From contig DCGX01000071.1 of assembly GCA_002315505.1 (NCBI GenBank), forward strand, positions 8,631-51,877: DNA of 43,247 bases, given 5' to 3'. This document shows positions 1 to 8,615 of the stretch, one piece after another; positions within the stretch are counted from its first letter, which is position 1; every line of letters begins with the position of its first letter. The stretch is from Ruminococcaceae bacterium UBA1767. GTDB taxonomy: Bacteria > Bacillota > Clostridia > Oscillospirales > Acutalibacteraceae. The notes beneath the pieces were generated by a model, which saw only the letters and a list, made by a program, of their open reading frames with translations, did no database searches and had not been told where the DNA came from. The position numbers and the translations under genes are program-made.

Positions 1-1279
1 CAAGAACAACCTTTTCTCCTCTTGCGTTCCAAGCTTCTGCATCCTCAGCTGAGAATACAATCTTACCGCAAGCAGCACCCGGAGAAGCACCAAGACCCTT
101 ACCTGCAGGAGTTGCAGCCTTGAGAGCCTTAACGTCAAACTGAGGATGAAGGAGTGTATCGAGGTTTCTCGGATCGATCATAGCAACTGCCTTCTTCTTG
201 TCGATCATTCCCTCATCAACGAGGTCACAAGCGATCTTAAGTGCAGCCTTAGCTGTTCTCTTACCGTTACGAGTCTGAAGCATATAGAGCTTGCCCTTTT
301 CAACTGTGAACTCCATATCCTGCATATCACGATAGTGATCTTCGAGGATAGCGCAAACATTCTGGAACTGAGCAAATGCCTCAGGGAACTTCTCAGCCAT
401 CTGAGCGATTGGCATCGGAGTACGAACACCGGCAACAACGTCTTCGCCCTGTGCGTTTGTAAGGAACTCACCCATGAGACCCTTATCACCTGTAGCAGGA
501 TCACGAGTAAATGCAACACCTGTACCGCAATCGTCACCCATGTTACCGAAAGCCATCATCTGAACGTTAACAGCTGTACCCCATGAATACGGGATATCAT
601 TGTCACGACGATAAACGTTTGCACGAGGGTTGTCCCATGAACGGAAAACAGCCTCGATAGCACCCTTGAGCTGTTCCTTCGGATCTGTCGGGAAATCTGT
701 ACCGAGCTTTGCCTTGTACTCATCCTTGAACTGACCTGCGAGAACCTGAAGATCCTCAGCTGTAAGCTCAACGTCCTGAGTAACACCCTTCTCAGCCTTC
801 ATCTTGTCGATGAGCTCCTCGAAGTACTTCTTACCAACTTCCATAACAACATCAGAATACATCTGAATGAAACGACGATAACAGTCCCAAGCCCAACGTG
901 GGTTATTTGACTTTGTAGCCATTGTGTTAACAACTGTCTCGTTAAGACCGAGGTTGAGGATTGTGTCCATCATACCCGGCATTGATGCACGAGCACCTGA
1001 ACGAACTGAAACAAGGAGAGGATTCTCAGCGTCGCCGAACTTCTTTCCTGTGATTTCTTCCATCTTAACGATGTACTCGTCAATCTGAGCCATGATATCA
1101 TCGTTAATCTTTCTGCCGTCCTCATAATACTTTGTGCAAGCCTCTGTTGAAATTGTGAAGCCCTGAGGAACAGGAAGACCGATGTTGGTCATTTCTGCAA
1201 GGTTAGCACCTTTACCACCGAGGAGTTCACGCATGTCAGCATTGCCTTCAGAGAACAAATACGTATACTTGTGAGCCAT
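1..1279 (-). CDS. ppdK: Pyruvate, phosphate dikinase, N-terminal 426 residues (3' end beyond window)
   Basis: PPDK interconverts pyruvate, ATP and phosphate with PEP, AMP and pyrophosphate in the cytosol, and serves as a glycolytic/gluconeogenic enzyme in many anaerobes. Reading leftward from ATG at 1279, the frame stays open to the window edge. It begins MAHKYTYLFSEGNADMRELL and soon shows GGKGANLAEM, the PPDK/PEP-synthase ATP-grasp start. SVRSGARASMPGMMDTILNL follows near residue 110, and the ATP-grasp end MEFTVEKGKLYMLQTRNGKR near residue 345. The last visible part, GLGASPGAACGKIVFS, enters the swivelling phosphohistidine domain, but the catalytic His motif lies outside. The full family length is about 875 residues, so roughly half is present. 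The ribosome site GGAGGT (1285-1290) sits 5 bases before the start. No frameshift is seen in the visible half. Confidence 0.97.
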   Translation of the reverse strand, partial: MAHKYTYLFSEGNADMRELLGGKGANLAEMTNIGLPVPQGFTISTEACTKYYEDGRKINDDIMAQIDEYIVKMEEITGKKFGDAENPLLVSVRSGARASMPGMMDTILNLGLNETVVNTMATKSNNPRWAWDCYRRFIQMYSDVVMEVGKKYFEELIDKMKAEKGVTQDVELTAEDLQVLAGQFKDEYKAKLGTDFPTDPKEQLKGAIEAVFRSWDNPRANVYRRDNDIPYSWGTAVNVQMMAFGNMGDDCGTGVAFTRDPATGDKGLMGEFLTNAQGEDVVAGVRTPMPIAQMAEKFPEAFAQFQNVCAILEDHYRDMQDMEFTVEKGKLYMLQTRNGKRTAKAALKIACDLVDEGMIDKKKAVAMIDPRNLDTLLHPQFDVKALKAATPAGKGLGASPGAACGKIVFSAEDAEAWNARGEKVVL

Positions 1280-1350
1280 AATATACCTCCAAAAAAATTA
1301 TTAACAATTTTATATTGACAGGACAAGCCTATCATTACATTTGCTGAAAG

Positions 1351-1380
1351 ATTATAACATATATTAAATATAAAAGTCTA
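1351..1380 (-). promoter_or_regulatory. Probable sigma-A promoter of ppdK
   Basis: On the minus strand, TAGACT (1375-1380) and TATAAT (1351-1356) are separated by 18 bases, and a TG one base before the -10 gives an extended -10. The expected transcript starts near 1345, leaving a leader of about 65 bases before the ppdK ATG. The -35 box matches TTGACA at four of six positions. The promoter lies just past the acyltransferase stop at 1389, so ppdK appears to be independently transcribed. Confidence 0.6.
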
Positions 1381-1388
1381 TACTTATT

Positions 1389-2423
1389 TCAAAAATTTTT
1401 ATTTTTTGAGAATAATTTACTGTTCAAGAATAAATTAGATATGATATTTATTAAATATGCCAAAATAATCGTCAGAATCAGTGCAAAAACAAAGAAAACA
1501 ACAGATTTATCAGTCGTGAACAGTGAATATGATATTCTTATTGCAAGTCCGTGAACAAGATATACCTCGTATGCTATTCTCCCCATGAAACTAAGAATTA
1601 TATTATCGGGTTTAATGTACAGAACAATAAAATAAATAACAAACGGAAAGAAAACCGTTGCGAGCATATCCGAAAGATTCATTATTGTTTCACTGCTTAT
1701 TTTCAGACCGTAGAGCTTTGCAAGGGAGCTTACGGAAAACAAAACAAAAATAATCACGAATCCGAGAATTTTAGTTACTGTTTTTTTCTGCTGTAATTTA
1801 CTCTCTGACCCTGCAATAATCAGACCGACAGGAAAGGCAAAAAATGATGTCCACCAGCCGACAAAAAAAGCTAAAACAATCATCAGAGCAGTCAATAACG
1901 GTATATAATATCTTCCGCCGATTTTTTTTGTAAAAAACCAAAGTATGTATAAAACGAATATCGCACCGACAAACCACGAGTTTTCGACAATCTCTCCGTG
2001 AAGAACGGCATTTAAAAGCACGTTTTTTAAAGTTACAGTCTGTTTGATATCAATGTCTGCAAAAACCGAAACGATGCTGTAAATCGCTTCACAAATCCAA
2101 TAAGGAAGCATCAGCTTTATTATTCTTTTCAGCAGGACGGAAAAAGAAACTTCACTTTCCCCGTATTTTTTCTGTAATCCGTAGCCCGAAAGGAAGAAAA
2201 ACACAGCAACAGCAAGATGTCCTGTATGATTAAAAACATAAAATATCATTCCGTAATCGACAAACCAACCCGAAATATGATTAAGAAAGATAATAATGCA
2301 CAGTATTCCCCTGATTGCGGTGCTGTCCGAAATAGAAAGAGTCTGCGGTGCAGCAGCTTTATTAAATTTTAATTTCGGTAATGCCATAAGCAAAAGAATC
2401 ATTACGGAAATATATTCAACCAC
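1389..2423 (-). CDS. Acyltransferase family 3 (integral membrane O-acyltransferase)
   Basis: A polytopic membrane protein of the Acyl_transf_3 family, which moves acyl groups (often acetyl) onto surface sugars or other envelope molecules. After an N-terminal hydrophobic segment come IIIFLNHISGWF and FFFLSGYGLQKKYG, the family's early His region and FFxSGY motif, followed by about nine further hydrophobic segments. Length (344 aa) is normal. The open frame extends to a TTG at 2441, but I prefer the GTG at 2423 because GAAGG lies 7 bases before it. It stands alone on its strand between a terminator (2446-2496) and the ppdK promoter. The substrate cannot be read from the sequence. A role in surface-polysaccharide acetylation is an inference from the family and the EPS locus elsewhere in the window. 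Confidence 0.85.
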   Translation of the reverse strand: MVEYISVMILLLMALPKLKFNKAAAPQTLSISDSTAIRGILCIIIFLNHISGWFVDYGMIFYVFNHTGHLAVAVFFFLSGYGLQKKYGESEVSFSVLLKRIIKLMLPYWICEAIYSIVSVFADIDIKQTVTLKNVLLNAVLHGEIVENSWFVGAIFVLYILWFFTKKIGGRYYIPLLTALMIVLAFFVGWWTSFFAFPVGLIIAGSESKLQQKKTVTKILGFVIIFVLFSVSSLAKLYGLKISSETIMNLSDMLATVFFPFVIYFIVLYIKPDNIILSFMGRIAYEVYLVHGLAIRISYSLFTTDKSVVFFVFALILTIILAYLINIISNLFLNSKLFSKNKNF

Positions 2424-2445
2424 AGAAACACCTTCTTTCAATATT

Positions 2446-2496
2446 AATAAAGAAGAATTTCAGGTTTATAAAATAGCCTTAAAATTCTTCTTTATT
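2446..2496 (-). terminator. Hairpin terminator after the exported metallophosphoesterase
   Basis: Arms AATAAAGAAGAATTT (2446-2460) and AAATTCTTCTTTATT (2482-2496) are perfectly complementary, and GG/CC pairs extend the stem towards the loop after a small mismatch. It starts 18 bases past the metallophosphoesterase stop at 2514. The tract after it is AT-rich rather than a clean T-run. A near-copy lies at 8551-8590. Confidence 0.7.
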
Positions 2497-2513
2497 ATTA
2501 TGTCTGTTACAAA

Positions 2514-3632
2514 TTATTTAGCAAGCTTTGAAACAAGATTATAATAAATGTTAAATAACCATTTAAAATATGTTTCCTGAATATCGAAAAGGAATCTGTT
2601 AAAAATCACTGTACCATCAGCATTTACAACATCACCGCTGTGATTTACAGGGTTCTTTCTTTCAATCTTTTCAATCGTAAACAAACCATCATCTGAATAT
2701 TTAATGTAATTGATAGAATTATTGCAAAGACGGATAACACCGATTGTAAGCTCGTTTGTGCTTGTATCGCTTAATGTATTTCCCGAATATCCGATATAAC
2801 CGAAGTTTGTATAAACAAAGTTGAGCTTTTCTTCAGTATAATTGCCCTCTCCGCTTTTTTCTGCATCAGGAATAAGAATTGTTTCACCCGGTGCAAGGAA
2901 GTTTACAGAACCGCCGATATAATCATCATAATCGCTTGAATGATTATGACCGAAGAGGAACGTGATATCGAGCTTCTCGCCTTCCTTATTAAGAACATCA
3001 AAGATATATGAAGCGAATTTATTGTCACCGCCTTCAGAACGGTCTGTGTAATGAAGCGGAACATGAGTCATAACAATAACAGGTCTTAAATCATTACTCT
3101 CAATCATTTCGTTGAGGTTAAATTCGATATCATCAGCGAGAGCCTTTACTTTATTTTCATCAAGCGGACGTAATCTCTGCATCCATGTGAAATCATTTTC
3201 ATTGATAGCGTAAAGGCAATATTCACCCATATCATAGAAGCCTGTCTTTGTAAAGCCTGAGCTTGTGTTGTCATGGTTACCCTGAACGCAGACAAGATTA
3301 TTTGTGTTCATATCAGGATAAACCTCGGAAAGACCTTTTCTTATCAAAGTAATACCCGGAGTTGCATAGTCAAAAAGAATCTTTGTGAAATCTCCGCCCA
3401 TAAGCATTGAATGAGGTGTTTCAAGTCCGTCATTCTTCATAAGATAAAGAATGTTTTCAAATCTTTCATAAGCTCCGAAATACAAAGAATCCTGAAAATC
3501 GGAACCGGTAACAATACTTGCATATGCACCGTCATCAAATGCAGACTTCTTCGCAAATGAAGTGCAAGAAACGCTTAAAACAATAGCGATTGTCAAAGCA
3601 AAGGAAATAATTTTTACTGCAGTTTTTTTCAT
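2514..3632 (-). CDS. Exported calcineurin-like metallophosphoesterase
   Basis: A secreted phosphoesterase of the calcineurin-like superfamily with two-metal catalysis. All core blocks are visible: GSDFQD, GGDFTK, VCVQGNHDN, VMTHVPLHY and FGHNHSSD. The N-terminus (MKKTAVKIISF, a hydrophobic run, then CTSFAKK) is a signal peptide cleaved near residue 27, so the enzyme acts outside the membrane. The frame is open 17 codons further upstream, but the ATG at 3632 follows AAGAAGGGG at good spacing and begins the signal peptide. No sortase or wall-binding domain is seen. The 372-aa length fits a single catalytic domain. The gene is divergent from the glycoside-hydrolase-like gene at 3768 across a very AT-rich spacer. 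The physiological substrate (nucleotide, phospholipid or teichoic acid-type ester) is unknown. Confidence 0.88.
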   Translation of the reverse strand: MKKTAVKIISFALTIAIVLSVSCTSFAKKSAFDDGAYASIVTGSDFQDSLYFGAYERFENILYLMKNDGLETPHSMLMGGDFTKILFDYATPGITLIRKGLSEVYPDMNTNNLVCVQGNHDNTSSGFTKTGFYDMGEYCLYAINENDFTWMQRLRPLDENKVKALADDIEFNLNEMIESNDLRPVIVMTHVPLHYTDRSEGGDNKFASYIFDVLNKEGEKLDITFLFGHNHSSDYDDYIGGSVNFLAPGETILIPDAEKSGEGNYTEEKLNFVYTNFGYIGYSGNTLSDTSTNELTIGVIRLCNNSINYIKYSDDGLFTIEKIERKNPVNHSGDVVNADGTVIFNRFLFDIQETYFKWLFNIYYNLVSKLAK

Positions 3633-3728
3633 ATCAATACCCCTTCTTAAAAAAATAATATATTTTTTGATATAATAACACATTATTCGGAATAAATCAA
3701 ATAAATATATTTTATTATTTTATCTTAT

Positions 3729-3738
3729 ATGTTATAAT
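3729..3738 (+). promoter_or_regulatory. Extended -10 promoter for the GH-like/GDPD pair
   Basis: TATAAT at 3733-3738 is preceded by TG one base upstream, an extended -10 element, 30 bases before the ATG at 3768. No clear -35 is present in the AT-rich stretch. The ribosome site AGAAGGAAG lies at 3752-3760. Confidence 0.5.
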
Positions 3739-3767
3739 GAAATATATAAATAGAAGGAAGATGTTTT

Positions 3768-5657
3768 ATGTATAAGATTTCTGTTCCTATAATGACAAAA
3801 ACACTCGACACATACAATAAAGACAGATACGCAGAGCTGTTACACAAAATGAAAGTTGATACGGTTTTTCTGTGTCCGTCAGGTGACAACAATTTATGGA
3901 AAAACTACGACAGTGAGCTGTCATCATTGAAACGAAATGTTGATTTTATGCACGAAAACGGTTTTACTGTCGGTGTATGGGTATGGACATTTGCTTTTTC
4001 AGAGAAAAGTGAATATACATATATGAGAAATTCAAAAGGCGTTTCGTCATCCTCTGAGGTTTGTCCGTCGGATAAACAATACCGAAAAAGAATGGGTAAA
4101 TTCATTCAGGATGCCGCAAAATGCGGTATTGATGTTTTTCAGTTTGACGATGATTTCCGCTATGGACATATCGATATCGGCTTCGGCTGTCTTTGTGAAA
4201 ATCATCTGAAGCTGATAAGTGAGCTTCTCGGAAAAGACGTTACATCGGAAGAAATGAACGAGCATTTACTCTTCGGCGGAGAAAACGAATACCGTAATGC
4301 ATTTATTAAAGCAAACGGAATAATTCTCGAGGATTTCGCAAGAGAAATGCGTGAATATCTTGACGAAGTCAATCCTTCGGTTCGTATGGGATTTTGTTCA
4401 TGTATAACCTCGTGGGATATTGACGGCACTACACCCGACAGAATTTCAAAGCTTCTTGCCGGCAACACAAAACCATTCTATCGTCTGATAGGCGCACCAT
4501 ACTGGGCTAATGAGAGAAACTGGGGAAACAGACTTGCAGATGTTATTGAACTGGAAAGAATTGAGACCTCAAGACGAAAAGACAATAATATCGAGATTTT
4601 CTCCGAGGGTGACACCTATCCCCGTCCCAGATATAAGGTTCCGTCTTCATATCTTGAAATTTTCGACAGTGCCCTGCGTGTTGCAGGCTGTACTGACGGA
4701 ATACTGAAATATGCATTTGACTATTCCGCTTCACCTGATTATGAACCCGGATATATAAACAGTCATGTCAATAATCAAGAATTGTACAAGGACATTGATA
4801 CAATGTTTTCAGATAAAAGCAATGTCGGAATCCGTGTCTGGGACAATCCCGAAAGGTACAGAACAATTTCCATTCCGAAAAAATCTGAAAATTCTTATCA
4901 GATACAGGATATTGCCTTTTCCGCTTCATCAAGGATGCTGAATTGTCTGTCTGTCCCTGCAACACACGAAGGCACGGGCTTTGCCGGAATTGCATTCGGT
5001 GAGGATATTCGTATTGTTCCGAAAGAAAGTCTGAATGACGGACTGATACTCGATATTGATGCCTGCCGAATTTTAAAGGAATACGGTGTCGATACAGGTA
5101 TAAAGGATTTCGGTGAAGAAATTATTGCGAATGAAGAGATTTTTACTTTCAATAATGAACATATCGGTGTAGGTAATGCAAATTTCACTTCTGTAAATCT
5201 CGATAAAAAAGCAGTAATCGAAAGCTGTTTTGTAAAAAACGGAGTGCACTACCCTGCTTCGTACAGATACGAAAATGAAAACGGACAGCGATTTTTGGTT
5301 TTCTGCTTTAACGGATTTTTTAATGATGAAGCTCTTTTCAGACAATACACCCGTGCAGAACAAATAAATAACGCCGTAAAATGGCTCTGCGGAAAAAATA
5401 TGCCGGTTATATGTAAAGGAAATCCCGATCTTTATATACAGGCGAAAAGAAATCAAAACGGCATTTGTGCAGGTTTGTGGAATATCTGTGCAGATAAAAT
5501 TGATAAACCGATTATTGAGCTTGATTTCTGCCCTGATAGAGTTAAAACAATTAATTGTAAGGCAGAAATTGAGGATAATAAAATCAAACTGACACCATTA
5601 TCAGCTTTTGAATTTTGCGCATTTGAAGCTAAAAAAATAACAGGAGGTAAACAATAA
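3768..5657 (+). CDS. Putative glycoside hydrolase-like protein (TIM barrel plus GH42-M-like domain)
   Basis: No signal peptide is seen, so this 629-aa protein is probably cytoplasmic. Residues 1-350 look like a (beta/alpha)8 barrel. Sugar-hydrolase-like signatures are VDTVFLCPSGDN near 30, GFTVGVWVWTF near 65, GIDVFQFDDDFRYGH near 120 and NIEIFSEGDTYPRPR near 265. An acidic pair for catalysis could sit in the FDDDF and FSEGD segments, but I cannot assign it. Residues from about 390 to 460 (LNDGLILDIDACRILKEYGV) resemble the amidotransferase-like middle domain after the barrel in GH42-type enzymes. The C-terminus looks like a beta-sandwich. The stop overlaps the next start by one base (TAATG), so it is translationally coupled to the glycerophosphodiesterase. 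Substrate unknown. The family assignment is by fold impression rather than a clear match. Confidence 0.6.
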   Translation: MYKISVPIMTKTLDTYNKDRYAELLHKMKVDTVFLCPSGDNNLWKNYDSELSSLKRNVDFMHENGFTVGVWVWTFAFSEKSEYTYMRNSKGVSSSSEVCPSDKQYRKRMGKFIQDAAKCGIDVFQFDDDFRYGHIDIGFGCLCENHLKLISELLGKDVTSEEMNEHLLFGGENEYRNAFIKANGIILEDFAREMREYLDEVNPSVRMGFCSCITSWDIDGTTPDRISKLLAGNTKPFYRLIGAPYWANERNWGNRLADVIELERIETSRRKDNNIEIFSEGDTYPRPRYKVPSSYLEIFDSALRVAGCTDGILKYAFDYSASPDYEPGYINSHVNNQELYKDIDTMFSDKSNVGIRVWDNPERYRTISIPKKSENSYQIQDIAFSASSRMLNCLSVPATHEGTGFAGIAFGEDIRIVPKESLNDGLILDIDACRILKEYGVDTGIKDFGEEIIANEEIFTFNNEHIGVGNANFTSVNLDKKAVIESCFVKNGVHYPASYRYENENGQRFLVFCFNGFFNDEALFRQYTRAEQINNAVKWLCGKNMPVICKGNPDLYIQAKRNQNGICAGLWNICADKIDKPIIELDFCPDRVKTINCKAEIEDNKIKLTPLSAFEFCAFEAKKITGGKQ

Positions 5658-6433
5658 TGTGGCAGATAGGATTCTTTTTCAAAAAGCTTTTGGCTACAAT
5701 ACTTGCAATTTTTACAATGATCGGCGGTGTGTTTGTTCCAGTACCCGTTGACGATGTTTGCATGATTGCTCATCGTGGCTACAGCGGAAAATACCCCGAA
5801 AACACAGCACTTGCATTTGAAATGGCGGCTGAACATGGTTCAGGTGGTGCAGAAACGGATATTCGACGTACTATTGACGGAATCTATGTAACAAGCCATA
5901 ACAGTGAAGTCATTTTCAAGGACGGAACCTCTCTCGTTATTGAGGAAAGCACCTATGAGCAGCTCACTCAGAAGCCGTTGAAAAACAAAAAGACAAGGGA
6001 TGAAGTTTATCTTTGTACGTTCAGGAAATATCTCGAAATAATGCGTGATAACGATATGATATGCTTCATCGAGCTTAAGGGTGAATACACCGATGCTCAG
6101 ATTAAGGAGATATTCACTCTTGCCGAAGAAACATATCAGCTTGAAAAATGCATTTTACAATCATTTAATTTTGATAATCTTTTAAAAGCAAGAGAGCTTT
6201 TTCCGAATTTACCGCTTATGCTCACATATGGTACAAATGACACAAACTACGAAAGATGCTTTGAGTATGGCATTTCCATTGATACCAATCTGAATCAGTT
6301 ATCTGAGGAAATGGTTGAAGGCTTCCATTCACGTGGATTGCTTGTAGCGGCATACACGGCTAATGATTTTATGTCACTTTGCTATGGTAAGAGCTTTGAC
6401 GTGGATTTCATAGAATCAGACTATTATGCATAA
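5657..6433 (+). CDS. Membrane-tethered glycerophosphodiester phosphodiesterase (GDPD family)
   Basis: GDPD enzymes cleave glycerophosphodiesters to glycerol-3-phosphate and an alcohol. The family signature MIAHRGYSGKYPENT starts near residue 35, followed by GGAETDIRRT (metal ligands), YVTSHNSEV near 80 (the usual HD is HN here) and CFIELKGEY near 137. Residues 6-32 are hydrophobic after a basic start (FFFKKLLATILAIFTMIGGV), which suggests an uncleaved signal anchor with the enzyme outside the cell. Length (258 aa) is normal for a GDPD domain plus anchor. GGAGG (5643-5647) lies inside the upstream gene, whose stop overlaps this start. Coupling to a glycan hydrolase-like enzyme suggests both act on a phosphodiester-containing glycan or glycolipid, which is an inference. 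Confidence 0.88.
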   Translation: MWQIGFFFKKLLATILAIFTMIGGVFVPVPVDDVCMIAHRGYSGKYPENTALAFEMAAEHGSGGAETDIRRTIDGIYVTSHNSEVIFKDGTSLVIEESTYEQLTQKPLKNKKTRDEVYLCTFRKYLEIMRDNDMICFIELKGEYTDAQIKEIFTLAEETYQLEKCILQSFNFDNLLKARELFPNLPLMLTYGTNDTNYERCFEYGISIDTNLNQLSEEMVEGFHSRGLLVAAYTANDFMSLCYGKSFDVDFIESDYYA

Positions 6434-6452
6434 ATTATTTATATTGTTTTAT

Positions 6453-6479
6453 TTGATTATTTTACATTTTTGATACAAT
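6453..6479 (+). promoter_or_regulatory. Probable promoter of the 662-aa membrane protein
   Basis: TACAAT (6474-6479) is preceded by TGA, an extended -10. A TTGATT (6453-6458) lies 15 bases upstream, a short spacer that the extended -10 may compensate for. The ribosome site GAAGGAG (6496-6502) precedes the ATG at 6512. The TGATACAAT -10 is the same as in the promoter at 14477. Confidence 0.5.
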
Positions 6480-6511
6480 AATATTATCACATACAGAAGG
6501 AGCGTATTATA

Positions 6512-8500
6512 ATGACAAAGAAGCTATTATCCGTTATTATCAGTATCTTTATGGCATTATCCACCGCATTGCTGCTTCCTGTGCAGGTTGCAGCAAAACA
6601 GCCGACCTATATCAAGGATTTAATTATCGGTACCGGATTAAACCTTGAAGACACAATTAACAGCATAAAAAGAAAGGGTTATACACCTATCGAAAAAAAC
6701 CTGAATAAAGGTAATGGCACTATCGTTCTTATGGGTTATCTTGAAACAGATAATAAGGACGAAGCAATTACAGATATCGCCGCCATGACAGAAAAAAGCG
6801 GATATTCATTCGCTCAATACGAAACAATTCTTCAGGAAAAAGAGGACACTGTAGAAACTCTTGTTGAAAAATTCAAGGATGCAATTGAAGAGTTCAGAGA
6901 AAATTATGACGCTGAGGAACCTGCCGCATTAATTGCATACAATATGCTTAATAAAATGACCAATGACGATATGAACAATATCGGTATCGGTGATATGCTT
7001 ATAAGCGAAGACACAACCGAAGCTCAGCTGAAGACAGTTTTTATGCAGACAAGAACAGAGTTCCTCGTTAATATTGAGGAATACCTCGCTTTAGCCTGTA
7101 ACTCAAACAACTGGATTGACGAGCTCGAAAACTGCGATAATGACGGAACATATGAGCCGACAATCGCCGATGATGCAAGACGCATTTATAATACTCTTAA
7201 AACCTTCCAGACAAGTATGAATGAATTCCTCCAGTTTGGTATTGACGAGAATTCAACCCAAGATGAAATTAACGCATTTCTTAACACAGCTACAGAAACC
7301 GAGAAGAAAATCTTTTCGATGTGTTTTTCATCATTCAAGATCTTAAAGGGAATTACATATCTTGACAGAAACTTATTCGATTTACTTATGACAGACCTTA
7401 ATAGTCTTGATATGTCATTATTATATCCGATGGCAAGCTTAATGACACCGGGTCAGATTGCTACAATTGAATATATTCCGTTTATCACTTCTGTTACAAA
7501 CAATTCTATGGATGAAGATAGCTGGGAAGAGCAGCTTAACACAATCTTAACAGATTCACAATATACCGAAGCTGAAAGCGTATCAGTATTTGCCGGAGTT
7601 GACAGAACAATATTTAATCCTCAGGGAATTGCAGTTACCTCTCAGGCATTGCTTCGGCAGAATGTTACTGCTGAAAGCATTGTTAAAGAAATCCCTCTTC
7701 TTGAGCACGAAGAGGCTATTTGCAGTATATTGGGCGCTTTATCTTTTATTTCCGTATTAGCTACAATCAGTTTAAAAACAAGTATAAAAAATCTTGCAAT
7801 TTCTTTTACAACCAAAGAATTGAATCGTTTGAATATTTGTAAAGCGTTCCTTGACCAGGCATACGACAGTCTTATCTTCAAATACACTACAATATTTACA
7901 AAGGTATATAATGTATGTCTCGGAATTACGATTGCAACAATATTAATTCTTCTGGCAGTAATTACAGCAGCTGAAATAATTAAAAGTAAGGTGCATCCGA
8001 AATACTCCGAAATGCCGAGAATAATCGTAGATATCGATATAACTAAATCTGACGATTACGTTTATTACTATGCAGTAAAGGATACTGCCGGAATATATGC
8101 TGATGTAAACGCGTGGGACGGAGAAAAATGGACAGGAATCTATTATACCAAAGATAAAGCCGCAGGAAACCCATTAACGGTTGAATGCCTTGTCAATTAC
8201 GGTCTTGAAAACAATTCAGCCCCCACAAGCGCTGACAAGACATATCGCCCAGTTCATTACTTCGGTGAAAACGCCGCATATAACCTTAACAGAAATTCAA
8301 ATTACAATAAGACCGTAAGTACATCAAACTACATATATATGTATTTTGTTGAGGCTTCAACAGTAACTACAGCATCTGTATTCAATTCAACTGCAGGATA
8401 TGCACTTTCAGGCTTCGGCGGATTGCTCGCAGGTGCAGTTGCCACTCTTCTTATCACAGGTAAAAAGAATAAGAAAAAGGATGAAACAGTTCCTGCATAA
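6512..8500 (+). CDS. Exported multi-pass membrane protein of unknown function (662 aa)
   Basis: I do not recognise a characterised family. Visible are a signal peptide (1-29, ending PVQVAAKQ), a large acidic mostly helical domain to about residue 395, and transmembrane segments near 401-420, 468-490 and 631-650. A basic tail (KKNKKKDE) follows. Under the positive-inside rule this gives domain out, loop 421-467 in, domain 491-630 out, tail in. Residues 32-92 (YIKDLIIGTG, then GYTPIEKNLNKGN, then GYLETDNKDEAITDIA) have the beta-strand, Gly-Asn-Gly and ITD pattern of beta-prism repeats such as MABP-like domains, a weak resemblance only. Its own promoter precedes it and a terminator shared with the convergent 8616-9272 gene follows. 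A role in surface sensing or adhesion would be speculation. Confidence 0.8.
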   Translation: MTKKLLSVIISIFMALSTALLLPVQVAAKQPTYIKDLIIGTGLNLEDTINSIKRKGYTPIEKNLNKGNGTIVLMGYLETDNKDEAITDIAAMTEKSGYSFAQYETILQEKEDTVETLVEKFKDAIEEFRENYDAEEPAALIAYNMLNKMTNDDMNNIGIGDMLISEDTTEAQLKTVFMQTRTEFLVNIEEYLALACNSNNWIDELENCDNDGTYEPTIADDARRIYNTLKTFQTSMNEFLQFGIDENSTQDEINAFLNTATETEKKIFSMCFSSFKILKGITYLDRNLFDLLMTDLNSLDMSLLYPMASLMTPGQIATIEYIPFITSVTNNSMDEDSWEEQLNTILTDSQYTEAESVSVFAGVDRTIFNPQGIAVTSQALLRQNVTAESIVKEIPLLEHEEAICSILGALSFISVLATISLKTSIKNLAISFTTKELNRLNICKAFLDQAYDSLIFKYTTIFTKVYNVCLGITIATILILLAVITAAEIIKSKVHPKYSEMPRIIVDIDITKSDDYVYYYAVKDTAGIYADVNAWDGEKWTGIYYTKDKAAGNPLTVECLVNYGLENNSAPTSADKTYRPVHYFGENAAYNLNRNSNYNKTVSTSNYIYMYFVEASTVTTASVFNSTAGYALSGFGGLLAGAVATLLITGKKNKKKDETVPA

Positions 8501-8550
8501 GTCTGAATAATAACAGAATACGAACAGACAATAAGTGAATATTAAAAATA

Positions 8551-8590
8551 AAAGAAGAATTTCGGGCAATTGAGCTTAAAATTCTTCTTT
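8551..8590. terminator. Bidirectional hairpin terminator between convergent genes
   Basis: AAAGAAGAATTT (8551-8562) pairs perfectly with AAATTCTTCTTT (8579-8590). The surrounding A-rich left and T-rich right flanks suit termination in both directions. It lies between the stops at 8500 (+) and 8616 (-) and is nearly identical in stem sequence to the hairpin at 2446-2496. Confidence 0.75.
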
Positions 8591-8615
8591 ATTCGTTGTA
8601 TTAATATCTGATTAA

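Noticed and set aside
146..586. Open frame of 146 codons on the plus strand
   Set aside because: It lies antisense to the ppdK coding frame, which has clear family motifs, and its translation has no recognisable domain.
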